A stretch of 64,000 bases of DNA from Clusia tigrina (taxonomy: Eukaryota > Arthropoda > Insecta > Diptera > Clusiidae): the NCBI GenBank assembly GCA_920105625.2, contig OV050033.1, positions 5,002,001-5,066,000 on the forward strand. Reading direction: 5' to 3'. Under the pieces are notes generated by a model. It saw only the letters and a program-made list of their open reading frames with translations. It was not told where the DNA came from and did not search any database. This document shows positions 60,099 to 64,000 of this stretch, piece by piece (position 1 is the stretch's first letter; each line of letters begins with the position of its first letter). The position numbers and the translations under genes are program-made.

Positions 60099-61299
60099 GG
60101 AAGCTTGACTAGTTTATTTCTCCCCAAACAAACACAAATGTAATATTGTGAGTTTGTAGGGTACGCTTAAAATCAGGGGTCTATCATACTTAATTAAATC
60201 ATAGCCATCAAACAAATCTGTCTCTATTTATAATGATTATTTACCTCTGAAGCATTCGTCCTTACCACCCATCATACTTTATGTAGCACATTGCTCGCTT
60301 CTTCACTTAATTACACCTTTAAAATAGTATCCTGTTGAACCTATTCGTACCCAATTCATGTGAAATTCCAGAGACTATAAAACGAAGGAACCCAAATTTG
60401 CCAGTGTACCAACTTTAGAAGGAATTTTTTGTGATATAAACATGCCTTTTTAAAGGTTCTATTGCAAACACAATGGAAGAATACCTTCCGAATAACTTTA
60501 AGTCACCTTATGTATGCTACAAATTCCTCCCCAATCCTTCCTCTTCCGTTCTGAAGTTTGCACCGTAATCTGTGACATAACACTCGCTTATAATAAGCCG
60601 CACCCGATGCGGCTGTGCTGCGGAAATAAAGTGAAAGTCTATTTAATAAAATCCAAACGATTCTGAGGATTTAGTGTGCAATGCGTCCTGCAGCTCCATA
60701 AAAACCGACTCCAGCCGCTAGCCTCCTACCTGCCATGTTGCCTACTCTCTGTGCGCAATTTTATGCGCAAGCTTAACTGCTGTAGAAAGCGTTTGCAAAT
60801 ACCCGTAACTCACTCGGCAAAGGAGCGCGATTGTTTTGTCATTAAATCCTATGCGCCAAAATAGTAACGCCACAGCGAGCCTTTTAACAGGCAAAAAGGA
60901 GGCGAGCATATTCACAGTTGAAGGTGGGCATAGCTGGTTGCAATGTTATCCTTACTGCGGCACTGTTATTCGTGTGTCATTATTGTGAACAATTACATGT
61001 GAATATAAATCTCCTTTTGAAGTGCTCTGCGCTCTTTTAAGTGTGGCAGAAAAACTAGGGACGAAATTCTGAGGGAACTAAGTGTACACTTAGCGATACA
61101 TTGAAATGTATGTACCAGCTGAGTGAGCAAATGTTTGAAGCTCGTTTGAATATATACATTTACTGATCTTGATCCTGGCTTCGCTATTTCTGGTACGAGA
61201 AGAAGCTAATTCTAAATAAGTAAAGGAAGTATTTGATTTGTTCATGAATTACGAGCAATTTACTTCAGAAGTAGTTGAGAATGTTCAATTCAGTACGAC
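60099..61299. other. single-copy block
   Basis: No gene or element recognised. Confidence 0.5.
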
Positions 61300-61940
61300 A
61301 GTTTAATGAGTATTCCTTTTACTTACAGTCACTCGTGCTGCTTCCAAATCACTACTGTAGTCAGTTTAACATATTTTCCTTTTACTTATACTCACTCGTG
61401 CTGCTTCCAAATCACAACTGTACTCAGTTTAACAAGTTTTCCTTGTGTTTATATACCACTCTTATTAGTGCTACTTCCAAATCACAACTGTACTCAATTT
61501 AACAAGTTTTACATTTACTTAGCCGCCCTCAGTGGTCTAGTGGTAAGCATGCTAGACTCACACTCAGAGGGTCGCAGGTTCAAATCCTGCCACGGGCTTG
61601 GTCTCCAAAATGCTTCTTTCTATAAAAATTTAAAAAAAAATCTTTTTCTCTTCGAGTCGAAAGCCTCTGTAGCTAGTACTCATTCCCCTAACACCTTGCA
61701 CTCATAATTAATTATGGGTAAGGTATAATAATAATAATAATAATAATAATACATTTACTTACACTCATTCTTATTAATGCTGCTTTCAAAATGCAACTGC
61801 ACTCAGTTTAACAAGTTTTCCTTGTACTTATTTACCACTCGTATTTCTGCTGCTTCCAAATTACAACTGAACTCAGTTTAACAAGAGTTCCTTTTACTTA
61901 TATAGTACTCTTATTAATGCTGCTTCCAAAACACAACTGT
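61300..61940. repeat. 62-70-bp tandem repeat, ~6.5 copies, interrupted by a SINE
   Basis: cagtttaa(c) recurs at 61300, 61362, 61425, 61495 (caattt), 61804 and 61874. Subtracting the 240 bp of SINE plus duplication restores a 69-bp spacing between the fourth and fifth landmarks. Units share ccttttactta, actc.t.gtgctgcttccaaatc and acaactgtactc. Confidence 0.93.
61510..61761 (+). mobile_element. tRNA-derived SINE, copy 3, with 12-bp target duplication
   Basis: tacatttactta at 61510-61521 and 61750-61761 flanks the element exactly. A box TGGTCTAGTGG is at 61533-61543 and B box GGTTCAAATCC at 61577-61587. The unrelated middle is followed by cttcgagtcgaaagcctc, gctagtactcattcccc and caccttgcac, and the tail is (ATA)n to 61749. 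Pol III transcription from the internal promoter and reverse transcription by a partner LINE are the expected mode of spread. The best-preserved copy in the window. Confidence 0.95.
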
Positions 61941-63677
61941 ACTCCACCATTCTTTATTAATTTCGCTTTGCTTTTCACATCACAATAATCCATTCCAGAA
62001 CTAACTCCATTAGAGCGACGTAAATAGCTTAATTGGTGACTCGTTTGACTTTTCATTTGTGACCTGTCACTAATGACTTCTCATTTATGTCTTCACATTT
62101 ATTAATTCTCACTAATTACTTCTCTTTAATGAGTTCTCTTCAATTCCTTATCATTAAGAGCACATTAAAAGTTACCATTTTGACATTTAACCATGTTTAG
62201 TTATGAATGACGATCTTTGATATACGTGATGTGGTTCTTTCGGTGTTAATATAGTCTCATAATTTGACGACAGTCCCCGCTATCTTCCGCTGCCCCACGA
62301 CTCCGCTAATTCTAGAATTTAGTAAATTTCTTTCTCTATCGCCCAGAAATTCATTTTTGATCACTGAGCATTTAATTAAACACACTGCAACTGAGACAAA
62401 TATCCTCTGGATACGTTTACTAATTATATCAGGATCCCTGCAAGGAGCATTTTTAATGTACACCACCAACAGCAACAACAACAGTAGCCGCTACTAAAGG
62501 CGCCTAATGAAAAATACACTATGGTGAAACCGAAGCACACATCTGTGCTAAGCATAGAAGGGTGAAGGGGGGCTGCTTACATGCACGCTTATTATGCACA
62601 GAGTAGTCTGCGTTGCATGCAACAAACTATTTTCAATATGCAACTGCATAATGCCGCCGCAGAGGTGAGTTCGCCCAAGGCATTCCACTGCCGTGCGGGC
62701 TTGCAAATGTTGTTTGTCCATTAGGTGCACCGGCGACCAACGCCAAAGGACAACGTCGGCCGCAACACTTACAGCATTATAAATTTGCAAATTTGCTCGT
62801 GAATTTTGTCGAGTGTTGGCTTGAGTTGTGGAGTAGAGTGGAGTGCTTGTGCTGCGGCACGCTCGCATTTGAGTGCATTTTCTACATGGTGCATAAATGA
62901 GCGCGCTCGTGCACCCCAATTTCCCATTATGAGGACCAAAAATAAACGTTCACATCCATTCACAAAATATGTCCTTCCACACCAACTGCCAAGCACAAGC
63001 CGACCAACAAACACACACCCACACAATCACCTACACCAGGCAGGCACTTAAAGACTTAATGAATAAGTGCACAGGATACTTGGGTGTTGAACTTTTTTTG
63101 GTTGTGTTTTCTAATTGACATGCTTTAAATTGCATGGAGTCCTCATGCCACTCACACAAATTTCAGATAGTTTAAATTGTGAAATGGCGCTGCCATGCCC
63201 ACACTGCTTGTTTGCACAAGTGTTCCATTAAAATGTCGGAAAATTTATGGATATTGCCGAAATATTTTATATCTTAATTGAAATTCCACTTGACCACAAC
63301 AATTTGCCAGCGAGTGTGCTGCCGCATAATTTAAACGCCGCACGTAATGATTTGTTATTATTTAAGTTTAAATAATTCATAAATTTTGTGTAGAACAGTG
63401 TGTAAACATGGAGCAGAGAGGTAGCAAAAACAATTTAAAATCACATTCATTAAAATTTTAGTCAAATTGTGAAAAGGAGATACTCACAGCTGAGGATAAC
63501 CTTCACATTAACTCGTAAGGCAGAAGGATAACGAGCAGTTTGGTGTATAGATTAATTATGGAACACCTGGTTTATGGGGGAGTTAGCTGACTACTTGCAG
63601 CCCCCCTTTTATACCACACTGTATGTTATTTTTATATATTCTGCTAAACCTTCAGCCTGACCATCTGAGGATATGTG
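61941..63677. other. single-copy block
   Basis: No gene or element recognised. Frames at 62257-62497 and 62548-63051 occur on both strands and are not supported. Confidence 0.5.
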
Positions 63678-63759
63678 TCTGAGCGCTGGCCCTGACACAT
63701 AGAACAACATCAAAAGTTCTCTTTTGATGTTGTTCTATGAGTCAGGACCAGCGCTCAGA
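63678..63759. repeat. 82-bp near-perfect hairpin
   Basis: tctgagcgctgg... at 63678-63716 pairs with 63721-63759 at 37 of 39 positions by my count, around a 4-nt loop (ttct). The two mismatches sit 13 and 20 bases from the outer end. Nothing in the flanks looks like a target duplication. Confidence 0.95.
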
Positions 63760-64000
63760 ACGAAATGGAACGAAATGAATTGTTTTGTGTTTAAATATTT
63801 GCAGCAAATTTTGAGATTTTACCTGCAAAGCTGTAACTCAGAAACTATACGAAATTTTATAACTATATTTGACCAAAGGAAGTTTCTTCAGCATTGAGAA
63901 AATTCGTGAACCAATGCTCACCGCCTGCTAGTTATGTCAGCACGGACAAAACAATGGCTGCAGCTGTCCAGGATGCTTAACTCCTCATCGCTGAACATTG
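63760..64000. other. single-copy spacer to window end
   Basis: No feature recognised; gaacgaaatg is repeated twice next to the hairpin. Confidence 0.45.

Overview
This window looks like non-coding nuclear DNA from a cyclorrhaphan (higher) fly. A tephritid fruit fly is my best guess, but that is inference from the style of the non-LTR retrotransposon fragments and was not checked. The sequence is AT-rich, full of short microsatellites, and contains no convincing multi-exon host gene, rRNA, CRISPR array or bacterial-style operon. Nearly all open frames are short, lack family signatures, or run through low-complexity DNA. The window is best read as a large intergenic region or a giant intron.

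Two kinds of DNA alternate. Plain single-copy blocks (for example 5.3-6.8, 10.5-12.3, 18.5-21.4, 29.1-30.2, 40-45.2, 53.3-55.3 and 56.3-58.2 kb) show no repeats or coding features I can name. Between them lie islands of tandem repeats and dead transposable elements. About twenty unrelated minisatellites are present, with units of 14 to about 200 bp and 2 to about 26 copies. The clearest are 58 bp x 12 at 13.3 kb, 26 bp x 8 at 28.6 kb, a ~31-bp repeat with a 301-bp higher-order period at 45.2-46.05 kb, and 144 bp x 4 at 52.6 kb.

Transposable elements found by translation or termini: jockey-like LINE pieces at 12.3-13.1 kb (+) and 47.5-49.2 kb (-); another LINE with degenerate reverse transcriptase at 16.4-17.97 kb (+); LINE C-terminal zinc-knuckle, RNase H or 3' pieces at 10.1-10.46 (-), 27.7-28.6 (-), 38.46 (+), 52.3 (+), 53.1 (-) and 59.3 kb (+); a mariner transposase remnant at 31.4-31.75 kb (-); a 197-bp hAT-like MITE with an 8-bp target duplication at 59.9 kb; and a tRNA-derived SINE family with copies at 18.3, 59.2 and 61.5 kb. 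Target-site duplications prove several insertions: a 12-bp one around the LINE that split the 59.2-kb SINE, a 12-bp one around the 61.5-kb SINE inside a minisatellite, and a 12-bp one around a 170-bp LINE tail inside the 144-bp array.

The most unusual feature is a set of six inverted repeats with no evident sequence similarity to each other: 4.29-4.51, 7.15-7.36, 28.89-29.08, 35.62-35.70, 50.52-50.76 and 63.68-63.76 kb. They range from miRNA-precursor size (73-82 bp, stems 25/27 and 37/39 paired) to long fold-backs with arms of ~80-110 bp. They could be non-autonomous fold-back transposons, or hairpin-RNA/miRNA loci. Small-RNA data would decide. The only possible host coding sequence I would flag is a 72-codon coiled-coil ORF at 56100-56318, at low confidence.
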